Under the pieces are notes generated by a model, which searched no databases, was not told where the DNA came from, and saw nothing but the letters and a program-made list of their open reading frames with translations. Of a stretch of DNA of 64,000 nt, positions 27,412 through 36,363 are shown in pieces; within the stretch, counting starts at the first letter, position 1; every line of letters starts with the position of its first letter. The DNA comes from Fidelibacterota bacterium UBA2986. GTDB lineage: Bacteria > Fidelibacterota > Marinisomatia > Marinisomatales > AB-629-J13. The stretch is taken from NCBI GenBank assembly GCA_002346675.1, contig DEAI01000011.1, positions 75,530 to 139,529 on the forward strand. Reading direction: 5' to 3'. A program made the translations under genes and the position numbers.

Positions 27412-28125
27412 TTAATTCAAATTTTTATCTTTCCAGAATAAGAACCGTCCACACACATCACAATTATGCAGTCCTGATTTAGTTCTTACATAGGCGACTA
27501 TTTGCGGAGGAATTGAAGCCCCGCAACCATCACACGCAGATCCGTTAACGGAAACAACTGCCAATCCTTTTCTTGCTTGAGCTATGCGGTCATAACGACT
27601 CAATAATGATTGTGGAATCTCATCACGTTGGTTAGTTCTTTCTTCCTCTAATTTTTCCTTTTGATCACCTGATTTAGCCATGGTTGATTCAAGTTTTGAT
27701 CGTCTTTCAGATAAATCTGTTGTGAGGGTTTCTAGATTTTCCTCTTGTGATTTAACCTTTTCGGTCAATTGACTTTTCTCCTCAAGTAGTTCCAATTCAT
27801 TGGTTTCCATCTTATCTATAGATTCTTTTAAATGATCAATTTCAACCATCAGTGCATCATACTGGCGATTGTTGTTAACCTTGAACAGTTGGTCTTTAAG
27901 AGAATCAATCTTTTCTTTAGAGCTATTAATTTCTAACTCTATTTTATTCATTTCCACTTCGATATGTTTTAATCGTTCTTTTCCATCTTCTAGCTCATTT
28001 ATTATTTGAGTCTCTTTGGATTTAAGTTCATCAACCTTTACCGGTAAATCTCCTAAATAGCTTCGTATCTCAGAAAGACTACTATCGATACTTTGAAGTT
28101 CTTGCAAATGATGAATAGAATTCAT
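27412..28125 (-). CDS. C4-type zinc-ribbon coiled-coil protein (DUF164/CdsZ-like)
   Basis: 237 residues: long antiparallel coiled coil (about 5-175) followed by a C-terminal zinc ribbon with CDGC (about 200-203) and CDVCG (about 224-228) knuckles separated by SIPPQIVAYVRTKSGLHN. This is the DUF164 family, broadly conserved and proposed to bind nucleic acid or act at ribosomes; the function here is unknown. A good ribosome-binding site (AAGGAG) precedes the ATG. A hairpin with a U-tract lies about 20 bases upstream, so its expression may be controlled by terminator read-through. rnpB follows immediately. Confidence 0.9.
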   Translation of the reverse strand: MNSIHHLQELQSIDSSLSEIRSYLGDLPVKVDELKSKETQIINELEDGKERLKHIEVEMNKIELEINSSKEKIDSLKDQLFKVNNNRQYDALMVEIDHLKESIDKMETNELELLEEKSQLTEKVKSQEENLETLTTDLSERRSKLESTMAKSGDQKEKLEEERTNQRDEIPQSLLSRYDRIAQARKGLAVVSVNGSACDGCGASIPPQIVAYVRTKSGLHNCDVCGRFLFWKDKNLN

Positions 28126-28143
28126 ACTTCTCCTTATCTAATT

Positions 28144-28171
28144 AAAAAAAATGCACCAAACAACGGTGCAC
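28144..28171 (-). terminator. Intrinsic terminator upstream of the zinc-ribbon gene
   Basis: On the minus strand TGCACC-GTTGTTT-GGTGCA forms a perfect six-pair hairpin followed by eight T residues (28144-28151 on plus are A). It lies before, not after, the zinc-ribbon gene, so it ends an upstream short transcript or acts as an attenuator. Confidence 0.6.
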
Positions 28172-28308
28172 ATAATGTCTTAAAGCAAGCTTGAGGGCCA
28201 TGCTTATAGGTAGCTTCCTATTATTTATTTGTACTATCATTAGAGGTGCTTATTTAGCTCAACAATAAACTAGTCTCATTTGAATGATTTTCATGGCACC
28301 AATTTAAA
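28144..28308 (-). ncRNA. Candidate structured small RNA or leader (6S-like?)
   Basis: A roughly 165-nucleotide transcript is suggested by a promoter (28315-28342) and the terminator at 28144-28171. Nested complementary arms fold it into a rod: 28197-28202 with 28292-28297, 28236-28241 with 28283-28288, 28243-28245 with 28275-28277, and 28250-28254 with 28264-28268. No ORF of note is inside. Size and rod shape recall 6S RNA, but no sequence signature confirms it. A cis-acting leader of the zinc-ribbon gene is the alternative. Confidence 0.3.
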
Positions 28309-28314
28309 TCATTT

Positions 28315-28342
28315 TTTATATCTTATAAACAAACATAGTAAA
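28315..28342 (-). promoter_or_regulatory. Candidate promoter for the small RNA/zinc-ribbon gene
   Basis: On the minus strand TTTACT (28337-28342) is followed after 16 bases by TATAAA (28315-28320), predicting a start near 28308. Confidence 0.35.
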
Positions 28343-28410
28343 GTATGATATTTCTCATTATTAATTTTCGACTCTCTATTTTATTTAATTATTAAGTAAT
28401 ATATTAAGCA

Positions 28411-31245
28411 GTGAGCCCAAATAAAGATATTAACAGTTCTTTCGTTGCCCGCCATATTGGACCAAATGAAACACAAATCCAAGAGATGTTAAAATGTTTA
28501 GGAATTACTTCTTTGGATGAATTATCTAATATTGTTGTTCCTGAAAACATTTTAATCCAATCCGAATTGGATTTACCCCGGAAAATTTCTGAATCTGATA
28601 CAATTAAACGACTTCAAAAATTTGCAGAAAAGAATTTCGTATTTCGGTCCTTTATCGGAATGGGATATTATGGTACAATTGTACCAGGAGTAATTAAACG
28701 CAATATTCTAGAAAATCCAGGTTGGTATACGCAATATACACCCTATCAGGCTGAGTTAAGTCAGGGACGTCTAGAGGCCTTGTTGAATTTTCAAACCATG
28801 GTATCAGATTTGACCGGACTCCCCCTGGCCAATGCTTCTCTGTTAGATGAGGCCACAGCAGCTGCAGAAGCAATGGTTATGTTCTTTAATACAGCCCAAA
28901 ATCCAAATAAAACTATATTCCTTGTTTCTGATAGTTGCCACCCCCAAACAATTGATGTCCTTAAAACACGGTCAGAGCCCTTAGGGATAAAACTCGATAT
29001 CAAAAATCATAATTTGTTTGAATTTCATGAAAAAGTGTTCGGTTCGTTGATTCAATATCCTGACACTGAAGGTGCTGTCCAGGATTTTTCAAGCATGTGT
29101 GATTCAGCTCGATCTAATAATTCATTTATTTGTATGGCGACAGATTTGTTGGCACTGGCTCTACTTAAAACCCCTGGTGATATGGGAGTTGATGTGGCGG
29201 TTGGAAGTTCGCAGCGGTTTGGCGTTCCCATGGGGTATGGGGGGCCACATGCTGCTTTTTTTGCAACCACAAATAAATTTAAACGAAAAATCCCTGGAAG
29301 AATCATTGGTGTATCCCAAGACGCTCAAGGAAAGCCTGCCCTTAGAATGGCTCTCCAAACCAGAGAACAACATATTAGAAGAGAGAAGGCAACATCCAAT
29401 ATTTGTACGGCCCAAGTATTGCTGGCTATTATGTCTGGAATGTATGCGGTATATCATGGTCCCCATGGATTAAAACGAATAGCGAAGCGAGTAAACCAAC
29501 TAGCATCAAAGTTTGCTGTTTCAATGAAGGATGCTGGTTTTAAGTGTCTCCATGATACCTTTTTTGATACAGTTAAAATTAAAGTACAAGAAGGATGGCA
29601 AGAAAAAGCGGAATTAATGGAACTAAATGTTCGAAATTATGGAGATGGCCATGTCGGTGTTTCATTTGATGAAACAACAACTAAAAAGCACTTGGTTAAA
29701 CTTCTGATAGTCTTTGGGGCAACAATAAAAGATGAAATTGGCTATATACTACCAGAAAGCCTTTTAAGAACTTCATCCTATTTAACGCATCCTGTTTTTC
29801 ATGCTCATCAGTCTGAAACAGAAATGATGCGCTATATCCATCGATTGGAAGTGAAAGATTTATCTCTTAATACAAGCATGATTCCGTTGGGATCTTGTAC
29901 CATGAAGCTCAATTCAACCACCGAAATGGAAGCAGTAACTTGGCATGAGTTTGGTAATATCCATCCGTTTGCACCTAATAATCAAACACAGGGTTATCGT
30001 GAACTCATCTCTGAATTAGAAAATTTCTTAATTAAAATCACGGGATTTGATAATATCTCTATGCAGCCTAATTCAGGAGCACAGGGCGAATATTCAGGAC
30101 TATTAGTTATCCGTGCTTTTCACCAAGCCAATGGCGAACACCACAGAAATATCTGCTTAATCCCAGCGTCTGCTCACGGAACCAACCCTGCATCAGCTGT
30201 GTTGGCTGGCATGAAAGTTGTGGTAGTTGATTGTGATAAACACGGCAACATTTCAGAAGATGATTTGAAAACCAAAGCTGAAGTCCATAGTGAAAACTTG
30301 GCGGCTGTGATGATAACCTATCCTTCTACACACGGTGTTTTTGAGCATACGATTCAAGAAATATGTGATACTATACATTCGCATGGTGGGCAGGTGTATT
30401 TGGATGGTGCCAACCTGAATGCAATGGTGGGCCTGTGTAAGCCCGGTGAATTTGGCGGAGACGTGATGCATATAAATCTCCATAAAACTTTTTGTATCCC
30501 CCATGGGGGGGGTGGACCTGGAATGGGTCCTATTGTTTGTAAAAATCATTTGTCTCCATTTTTACCTGGACATTCTCAAATAAAAACTGGTGGAGACAGA
30601 TCAATTCATGCTGTGTCAGCAGCCCCCTATGGCAGTAGCAGTATATTACCCATCTCCTGGACATATATAGCTATGATGGGCGCAGATGGCTTGAGGAAGG
30701 CAACGCAAGTAGCTATTTTAAACGCAAATTATATGGCAATGAAACTGGAAAATTATTTCCCTGTTCTTTATCGAGGCGTTAGTGGCTACAGTGCTCATGA
30801 ATTTGTCATTGATTTAAGAGACCTCCGAAAGATGTCCGGGATCTCTGATGAAGATGTTGCAAAACGACTTATGGATTATGGGTTTCATGCGCCAACCATG
30901 TCTTTTCCGGTACCGGGGACACTAATGATTGAACCAACTGAAAGTGAGTCTAAAAAAGAATTGGACAGGTTTTGTGATGCTATGATTTCTATTAGGAGTG
31001 AAATCCAAAAAGTAATTGATGGCACCTTTGATAAAAATGATAATCCACTTAAGAATGCACCTCATACAGCAGAAAGAATTGTTTTAGAAGATTGGAGTAA
31101 TAGCTATTCACGTGAAGAAGCGGTTTATCCTGCGCCCTGGCTAAAGGATCATAAGTATTGGCCTACGGTAGGACGTGTAAATAATGCGTTTGGTGATCGT
31201 AATTTGGTCTGCACATGCCCACCAATCGAAGATTATGAAAACTAG
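28411..31245 (+). CDS. gcvP: Glycine dehydrogenase (decarboxylating), glycine cleavage P protein
   Basis: 944 residues, GTG start; the single-chain alpha2-type P protein (fused alpha and beta halves). It decarboxylates glycine and loads the aminomethyl group onto lipoyl-H protein. The N-terminal FVARHIGPNETQIQEML and GYYGTIVPGVIKRNILENP are typical. The PLP-binding lysine is K692 in NLHKTF, followed by the glycine-rich GGGGPGMGP loop. Length agrees with E. coli (957). gcvT and gcvH are not neighbours, and no glycine riboswitch is visible in the 285-base upstream region. It is convergent with the ABC-F gene. Confidence 0.97.
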   Translation: MSPNKDINSSFVARHIGPNETQIQEMLKCLGITSLDELSNIVVPENILIQSELDLPRKISESDTIKRLQKFAEKNFVFRSFIGMGYYGTIVPGVIKRNILENPGWYTQYTPYQAELSQGRLEALLNFQTMVSDLTGLPLANASLLDEATAAAEAMVMFFNTAQNPNKTIFLVSDSCHPQTIDVLKTRSEPLGIKLDIKNHNLFEFHEKVFGSLIQYPDTEGAVQDFSSMCDSARSNNSFICMATDLLALALLKTPGDMGVDVAVGSSQRFGVPMGYGGPHAAFFATTNKFKRKIPGRIIGVSQDAQGKPALRMALQTREQHIRREKATSNICTAQVLLAIMSGMYAVYHGPHGLKRIAKRVNQLASKFAVSMKDAGFKCLHDTFFDTVKIKVQEGWQEKAELMELNVRNYGDGHVGVSFDETTTKKHLVKLLIVFGATIKDEIGYILPESLLRTSSYLTHPVFHAHQSETEMMRYIHRLEVKDLSLNTSMIPLGSCTMKLNSTTEMEAVTWHEFGNIHPFAPNNQTQGYRELISELENFLIKITGFDNISMQPNSGAQGEYSGLLVIRAFHQANGEHHRNICLIPASAHGTNPASAVLAGMKVVVVDCDKHGNISEDDLKTKAEVHSENLAAVMITYPSTHGVFEHTIQEICDTIHSHGGQVYLDGANLNAMVGLCKPGEFGGDVMHINLHKTFCIPHGGGGPGMGPIVCKNHLSPFLPGHSQIKTGGDRSIHAVSAAPYGSSSILPISWTYIAMMGADGLRKATQVAILNANYMAMKLENYFPVLYRGVSGYSAHEFVIDLRDLRKMSGISDEDVAKRLMDYGFHAPTMSFPVPGTLMIEPTESESKKELDRFCDAMISIRSEIQKVIDGTFDKNDNPLKNAPHTAERIVLEDWSNSYSREEAVYPAPWLKDHKYWPTVGRVNNAFGDRNLVCTCPPIEDYEN

Positions 31246-31294
31246 ACTTATCCTAAGTTTCGTTTATCAAACAAGGGTGTAATATAAATTCTCA

Positions 31295-33163
31295 CTATTC
31301 TACCAACAACCCTTCTTGCTCTTCCATTAACTCTAAATATTCTGATTCCAACTGATTCATCACTTTCATTGTCTGCTGTAGCAATTCATAATTGTCACCA
31401 TTAGCAGGGTACTGCATAATCGCACGCTGGGAGTCCAATTCTGATTCAATTGACCTAAAACGTTTTTCGATCCACAGTAATCGATTTTGGATTTTCTTCC
31501 GCTCTTGGTAATCTGATTTTTTCTTTTTTGTAGTTCCCTTTTTTTTGTTTTCGGATTTTTCTGATAACTCTGAGCCTTTTTTCCATATATAATAATCATA
31601 ATTTCCTTCAAAAGTCCGGATACCCCCATCACCAACTTCACAGGTGAGGTTGGTCACATTGTTAAGAAAGTGGCGGTCGTGAGAAATACAAACAATTGAA
31701 CCCGTAAATTTCTTTAAGGCTTTTTCTACCACATTACGAGTCAGGATATCCAAATGATTCGTTGGTTCATCTAATAATAATAAATGAGATGGATTCACTA
31801 ACATCCGTGCCATAGCAACTCTAGCTTTTTCTCCTCCTGATAAAACTTTTACATATTTTTCAATCTCATTTCCTGTGAACATAAAACTTCCCAGGTAGGT
31901 CCTAGTTTCTGTTTCGCTCCAGCCGTGACTCACTTTTTGGATGGATTCAAATACCGTGTCTTCTGGGTTTAATGTTTCTAATTGGTTTTGGGCATAGTAA
32001 GCATGATTCACATTACTACCAAACCTAACTGCGCCCGATGTGACTGGCTCTACATCTGCCAACATCTTGAGTAAAGTAGATTTTCCGGCACCATTATGTC
32101 CAACTAGTCCAACTTTGTTGCCCCGCTCAATTACTAAGCCCATATTATTGAACACTTCTATATCACCGTAGTGCTTTGTTACGTTCCGGCAGGAAGCCAC
32201 ATTTAAGGGTGGACGACTTGGTTGAGGTAACAACAAATTAATACTTTGATTATCTTCCGTTGGCTCCGCAATTTTATCCATTCTTTCGAGCATTTTTATC
32301 CTGCTCTGTACTTGTGTCGCTTTCGTGTTTTTATATCTAAACCGCTCAATAAATCGCTCTGTGTCTTTTATCTGCTTTTGTTGGTTTTGGTAGGCATTTC
32401 TATTCTGTTCTATCCGCAGGGCCTTGTCTTCCTTGTATTTTGAATAGTTCCCATGATAGAGAGTAATTTTTTTTAGATCGATCTCAAGAATGTGATTAAC
32501 AGATCTATCCAAAAAAGCCCGATCGTGGCTTATCATAACCATAGCGCCTGTCCACTCAGACAAAAATGATTCCAGCCAAATTGTGGCTTCAAGGTCTAGA
32601 TGATTTGTTGGTTCATCTAAAAATAATATGTCTGGTTCTTGCAGCAGAATAGATGCTAGAGCAACACGCATACGCCATCCACCAGAGAAAACATCCATAG
32701 AATCGCTAAACTTTTCTTCTGAGAATCCTAAACCGCTCAGAATTTTTTTTGCCTTTTCCTCCAATGTCCAACCGCCTAAAGCCTCAAAGCGGCTTTGTAT
32801 TTCACCGAGTTGATTCACCAATTCAATTTTCTCTGGATTATCTGCAATAGTATTGGATAGTTCCAGCATTTTTCCTTCAATCTCCCGCACTTCTGGATAA
32901 GCTCTCAACACTTCTTCCAATATACTAAGACCTGTTCCAACCACAATGTCTTGAGCTAGATAACCAATAGTAATAGATTTATCTATTTGAACCTTTCCAG
33001 AATCAGGGGGTTCTTTTTGAAGCATGATTCGAAGCAAAGTGGTCTTTCCTGAACCATTAGGGCCCACAAGGCCTGCACGCATTCCGTTCTTTATAAAAAT
33101 ATTTACATTGGAAAATAATTCACCATCCGGGTAGGATTTAGAAAGGCTTTCTAAGTGAATCAC
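31295..33163 (-). CDS. ABC-F family ATPase (ribosome-associated type)
   Basis: 622 residues with two ABC ATPase domains and no membrane segments. Walker A motifs GPNGSGKTT (about 34-42) and GHNGAGKST (about 350-358), signature loops FSGGWRMR and LSGGEKAR, and Walker B sequences ending LFLDEPTNHLD and LLLDEPTNHLD are intact. The charged linker between domains (about 235-310) is the P-site-tRNA-interaction motif region, and there is a basic C-terminal coiled coil. ABC-F proteins act on stalled ribosomes, and some give antibiotic resistance; subtype cannot be set by eye. Separated by 41 bases from mtaB, on the same strand. Confidence 0.94.
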   Translation of the reverse strand: MIHLESLSKSYPDGELFSNVNIFIKNGMRAGLVGPNGSGKTTLLRIMLQKEPPDSGKVQIDKSITIGYLAQDIVVGTGLSILEEVLRAYPEVREIEGKMLELSNTIADNPEKIELVNQLGEIQSRFEALGGWTLEEKAKKILSGLGFSEEKFSDSMDVFSGGWRMRVALASILLQEPDILFLDEPTNHLDLEATIWLESFLSEWTGAMVMISHDRAFLDRSVNHILEIDLKKITLYHGNYSKYKEDKALRIEQNRNAYQNQQKQIKDTERFIERFRYKNTKATQVQSRIKMLERMDKIAEPTEDNQSINLLLPQPSRPPLNVASCRNVTKHYGDIEVFNNMGLVIERGNKVGLVGHNGAGKSTLLKMLADVEPVTSGAVRFGSNVNHAYYAQNQLETLNPEDTVFESIQKVSHGWSETETRTYLGSFMFTGNEIEKYVKVLSGGEKARVAMARMLVNPSHLLLLDEPTNHLDILTRNVVEKALKKFTGSIVCISHDRHFLNNVTNLTCEVGDGGIRTFEGNYDYYIWKKGSELSEKSENKKKGTTKKKKSDYQERKKIQNRLLWIEKRFRSIESELDSQRAIMQYPANGDNYELLQQTMKVMNQLESEYLELMEEQEGLLVE

Positions 33164-33204
33164 AATCTATTTAAATGAGAACACATGTGACATAAAAAAA
33201 GAGA

Positions 33205-34497
33205 TTACAGTTCTCCTTCTACCACAGCACCTTTGTTTAAGGCCAACCTTACAGAATGAATTGAATTGACTAGATTCTTGTTTCCTTCTGTCTGAATCTG
33301 AATATAGTTATCAGTGTGACCAAAAAGTTTCCCGTTTTTAATGTTTTCAAATAGAACCTTTCGATTAGTATCCAAAAATTGATCATAAAATTGTCGCCGT
33401 TTTTTATCCGATAAGATATGGAGCATTTTGCTACGCTTCGCCCGGTTCTTTTTTGATACAGGTTCATCAAATATATATGCATCTGTATTGATTCGTTCGG
33501 AATATGTGAACACATGGAGATATGAAATGTCTAGTTCGTTTAAAAAAATATATGTGTCCAGAAAATCGTCATCCGTCTCTCCTGGAAAACCAACTATTAC
33601 ATCGACACCAATACAGGCATTAGGAATCAAATTCTTTATTTTTTTCACTCTATCTTCATACAGTTCCCGTTTATATCTTCGGCGCATTGCACTTAATATT
33701 TTATCTGAGCCGGACTGCAAGGGTATATGAAAATGGGGCATAATTTTTTTTGAATCAGCACAAAACTTAATAATCTCATCCGTAAGCAAGTTGGGCTCAA
33801 TAGATGAAATTCGTATTCGATCAATGCCATCTAAATCGTCTAACTGTTGAATCAGATCAAAAAATGTTTCTTGCGTCCCTTTTCCAAAATCACCGATATT
33901 TACACCAGTTATTACTATCTCTCTGGCACCTGTTTCAGCTACCTGTTGGGCAACGCTGATTGTATTTTCAATGGTGTCACTGCGACTTACTCCTCGTGCA
34001 AAAGGTATTGTGCAAAAAGAACAACTATAGTCACAGCCATCTTGTACCTTAAGAAAAGCTCTTGTCCGTTCTCCTGATGAATAGGAAGGTGTAAATTTAT
34101 GAACATGATCAATGTTTGATTGAATGATTGTTGCGCTACCATTAAGGTCTACCTCATCCAAAATTTTGAGTAAATTAAATTTTTCCTCAGCCCCTAGAAT
34201 GATATCCACCCCTTCAATATTTTCTATTTCTTTAGGGTTAAGCTGGGCGTAGCATCCAATAACAGCTAAAGAAGAGTTTGGATTCCTTCTCTTGGCTTGG
34301 CGAATAAGCTTGCGTGCTTCCTTATCAGCCTTATCTGTAACAGAGCAGGTATTTAATACATAAATATCTGCCTTCTCCTGATAGTCTACCAGCTCAAATC
34401 CATGACGTATAAAATCACGCGATATGGTTGAGGTCTCCGAAAAATTTAGTTTACACCCCATGGTATGAAAGGCAATACGTTTGGCTGGTGTACTCAT
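33205..34497 (-). CDS. mtaB: tRNA (N6-L-threonylcarbamoyladenosine(37)-C2)-methylthiotransferase MtaB
   Basis: 430 residues, radical-SAM methylthiotransferase that converts t6A37 to ms2t6A37 in ANN-decoding tRNAs. The N-terminal MTTase domain has the second-cluster cysteines C15 (MGCKLN), C51 (NTCSV) and C82 (GCYAQ); the radical-SAM cluster is C155, C159 and C162 (CDYSCSFC). A C-terminal TRAM domain follows, here modest in size. MtaB rather than MiaB/RimO is chosen from the start AFHTMGCKLNFSET, the ADKEARKLIRQAKRRNP segment and length. Divergent from the GH43 gene across 172 bases. Confidence 0.94.
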   Translation of the reverse strand: MSTPAKRIAFHTMGCKLNFSETSTISRDFIRHGFELVDYQEKADIYVLNTCSVTDKADKEARKLIRQAKRRNPNSSLAVIGCYAQLNPKEIENIEGVDIILGAEEKFNLLKILDEVDLNGSATIIQSNIDHVHKFTPSYSSGERTRAFLKVQDGCDYSCSFCTIPFARGVSRSDTIENTISVAQQVAETGAREIVITGVNIGDFGKGTQETFFDLIQQLDDLDGIDRIRISSIEPNLLTDEIIKFCADSKKIMPHFHIPLQSGSDKILSAMRRRYKRELYEDRVKKIKNLIPNACIGVDVIVGFPGETDDDFLDTYIFLNELDISYLHVFTYSERINTDAYIFDEPVSKKNRAKRSKMLHILSDKKRRQFYDQFLDTNRKVLFENIKNGKLFGHTDNYIQIQTEGNKNLVNSIHSVRLALNKGAVVEGEL

Positions 34498-34669
34498 AAG
34501 AACTAAATTAAATTATCTACTAAATTTTAAAATTAAGGATTAAAGAGTTCTGATTGGTTTTAAAAAACAGAACGAAAATTACTACAAATTTAGTTTGGCC
34601 GAACTATTGTGGTTTTTAATTTAAAAAAATATTAAGTTACAGACTTGAACGGTTTTTTACATTCTAATT

Positions 34670-36361
34670 TTGAAATCAAAAGATCAAAAATTTCTTTTAT
34701 ATAAAGTGCTTTTTTTTAAGCTCCTTAATCTTTTTCTTTTTTCATTTTTGTTTTTTTCTTGTAATTCAGAGATAAATCAAAACCCTGAAACATATCGTAA
34801 TCCAATAATTTCTGGTTTTGCTCCTGACCCAAGTATTTGTCGAGTAGATAACAATTTTTATCTGGTCAATTCAACTTTTGAATATTTCCCAGGGATCCCA
34901 ATTTACCACAGTAAAGATTTGATAAATTGGAAGTTAATTGGCAACGCATTTGATACCATTCATCAAAATGTAAAAATGGACACAATTAACTCTAGCGCAG
35001 GAATTCATGCTTCTACAATTCGTTATCATAATAAATTATTTTATATTATAACAACAAACAATTTAAACGGTAACATGGTCAATTTTATTTTGATATCTGA
35101 TAAACCTGAAGGGCCTTGGTCCCGACCTTACATTTTAAATAACGCTCCTGGTATTGACCCATCGCTATTTTTTAATGATGACGGAAAAGTATGGTACACG
35201 GGTTCCCACGTTCCTCCTGACCCTGAATTCGATGGTCAAGCAGAAATTTGGATGCAAGAGTTAAGTTTAGATCAAATGCAATTAGTTGGTAAAAAGTACT
35301 ATTTAACTAGGGGGTTTAGCGGAGGGACATGGGCAGAGGGACCACATATTTATAAATATGGTGATTATTATTATCTTATGATTTCCGAAGGAGGAACATT
35401 ACATAATCATGCGGTAACAATTTCCGCCAGTAAAACAATCACCGGTCCCTATATTGCGAATGATAGAAATCCAATATTAACACACCGACATTTAAGTTTG
35501 GACCACCCAATTATTGCAGTGGGTCATGGTGATCTCATACAAACACAAGAGGGAGATTGGCATATGGTTGTATTAGGCTTTCGTCCTATTGAAAAAAAAC
35601 ATAAAAACCTAGGACGTGAGACATTTTTATTACCTGTAACCTGGGAAACAGAGCCTTATTGGTGGAAGGAAGAAAAAATAAGATGGCCAGTCTGCAGTCC
35701 AAAAACCGGAAGAGTTGAGTATGAATATCCAGTTCCATTTCATGGCACAAGGCAAGTGAAAATAAATGAGTTTAATGATGATTTTAATGAAGAAAAACTA
35801 AACGTTGAGTGGAATTTTCGTAGAACCCCTACTGCACCTTTTCACTCCCTGATTGAAAAGCCAGGTTTTCTTAGGCTTTATTTAAAAGAAGGATTTATTG
35901 CGGAGCAGGCCCAATACTCATTTGTTGGTATTAGACAGAGGCATTTTCAAATGGAAATAAAGTCAAAAATGGAGTTTGTTCCGTTGGGAGATGAAGAAGC
36001 CGGAGTAATTGTAATACAAAATGACCGCTCAGCTTATATTATGTCATTAATGGATGGTAAAATTACACTTAACCATTTTTATCATGGGAAAAAATCAATT
36101 CTTGTTAGTCATCCATATGAAAACAGTACCGTGTTTTGGAAAATTTCTGCTGATTATTTAAATTATGATTTTTCTTACTCTCAAGATGGAAAAAGTTGGA
36201 TTATGTTTTTTGATGATGTTGATGGTTCTAAACTGAGTCCAGAGTCTTCGGGGTGGACATATACCGGTGTTTATGTTGGGATGTATGGCACTTCTAATAG
36301 CTCTATATCAAAAAATTATGCTGATTTTGATTGGTTTTATTATATAGGTAGCTCTCAATAG
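34670..36361 (+). CDS. GH43-like glycoside hydrolase lipoprotein (beta-xylosidase/arabinofuranosidase type)
   Basis: 563 residues, TTG start. A lipoprotein signal ends at Cys31 (LFFSC). The five-bladed propeller of GH43 follows: catalytic base D53 (FAPDPSI), pKa-modulating D163 (GIDPSL) and acid E223 (WAEGPHIYK) are in order. The C-terminal part (from about residue 365) is the beta-sandwich domain found in XynB-type enzymes. The enzyme should release xylose or arabinose from plant- or algal-type polysaccharides or oligosaccharides, working in the periplasm or on the outer membrane. The segment reads AT-richer than flanking genes, and no SusC/SusD pair is adjacent. Next gene follows by two bases. 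Confidence 0.9.
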   Translation: MKSKDQKFLLYKVLFFKLLNLFLFSFLFFSCNSEINQNPETYRNPIISGFAPDPSICRVDNNFYLVNSTFEYFPGIPIYHSKDLINWKLIGNAFDTIHQNVKMDTINSSAGIHASTIRYHNKLFYIITTNNLNGNMVNFILISDKPEGPWSRPYILNNAPGIDPSLFFNDDGKVWYTGSHVPPDPEFDGQAEIWMQELSLDQMQLVGKKYYLTRGFSGGTWAEGPHIYKYGDYYYLMISEGGTLHNHAVTISASKTITGPYIANDRNPILTHRHLSLDHPIIAVGHGDLIQTQEGDWHMVVLGFRPIEKKHKNLGRETFLLPVTWETEPYWWKEEKIRWPVCSPKTGRVEYEYPVPFHGTRQVKINEFNDDFNEEKLNVEWNFRRTPTAPFHSLIEKPGFLRLYLKEGFIAEQAQYSFVGIRQRHFQMEIKSKMEFVPLGDEEAGVIVIQNDRSAYIMSLMDGKITLNHFYHGKKSILVSHPYENSTVFWKISADYLNYDFSYSQDGKSWIMFFDDVDGSKLSPESSGWTYTGVYVGMYGTSNSSISKNYADFDWFYYIGSSQ

Positions 36362-36363
36362 CT

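Noticed and set aside
27078..27415. Two overlapping plus-strand ORFs of 84-104 codons
   Set aside because: They lie inside the RNase P RNA gene on the opposite strand, whose conserved sequences explain the region.
28301..28410. Glycine riboswitch upstream of gcvP
   Set aside because: No GGAGAG-type conserved core or tandem aptamer sequence is visible on the plus strand; only a plain AT-rich gap.
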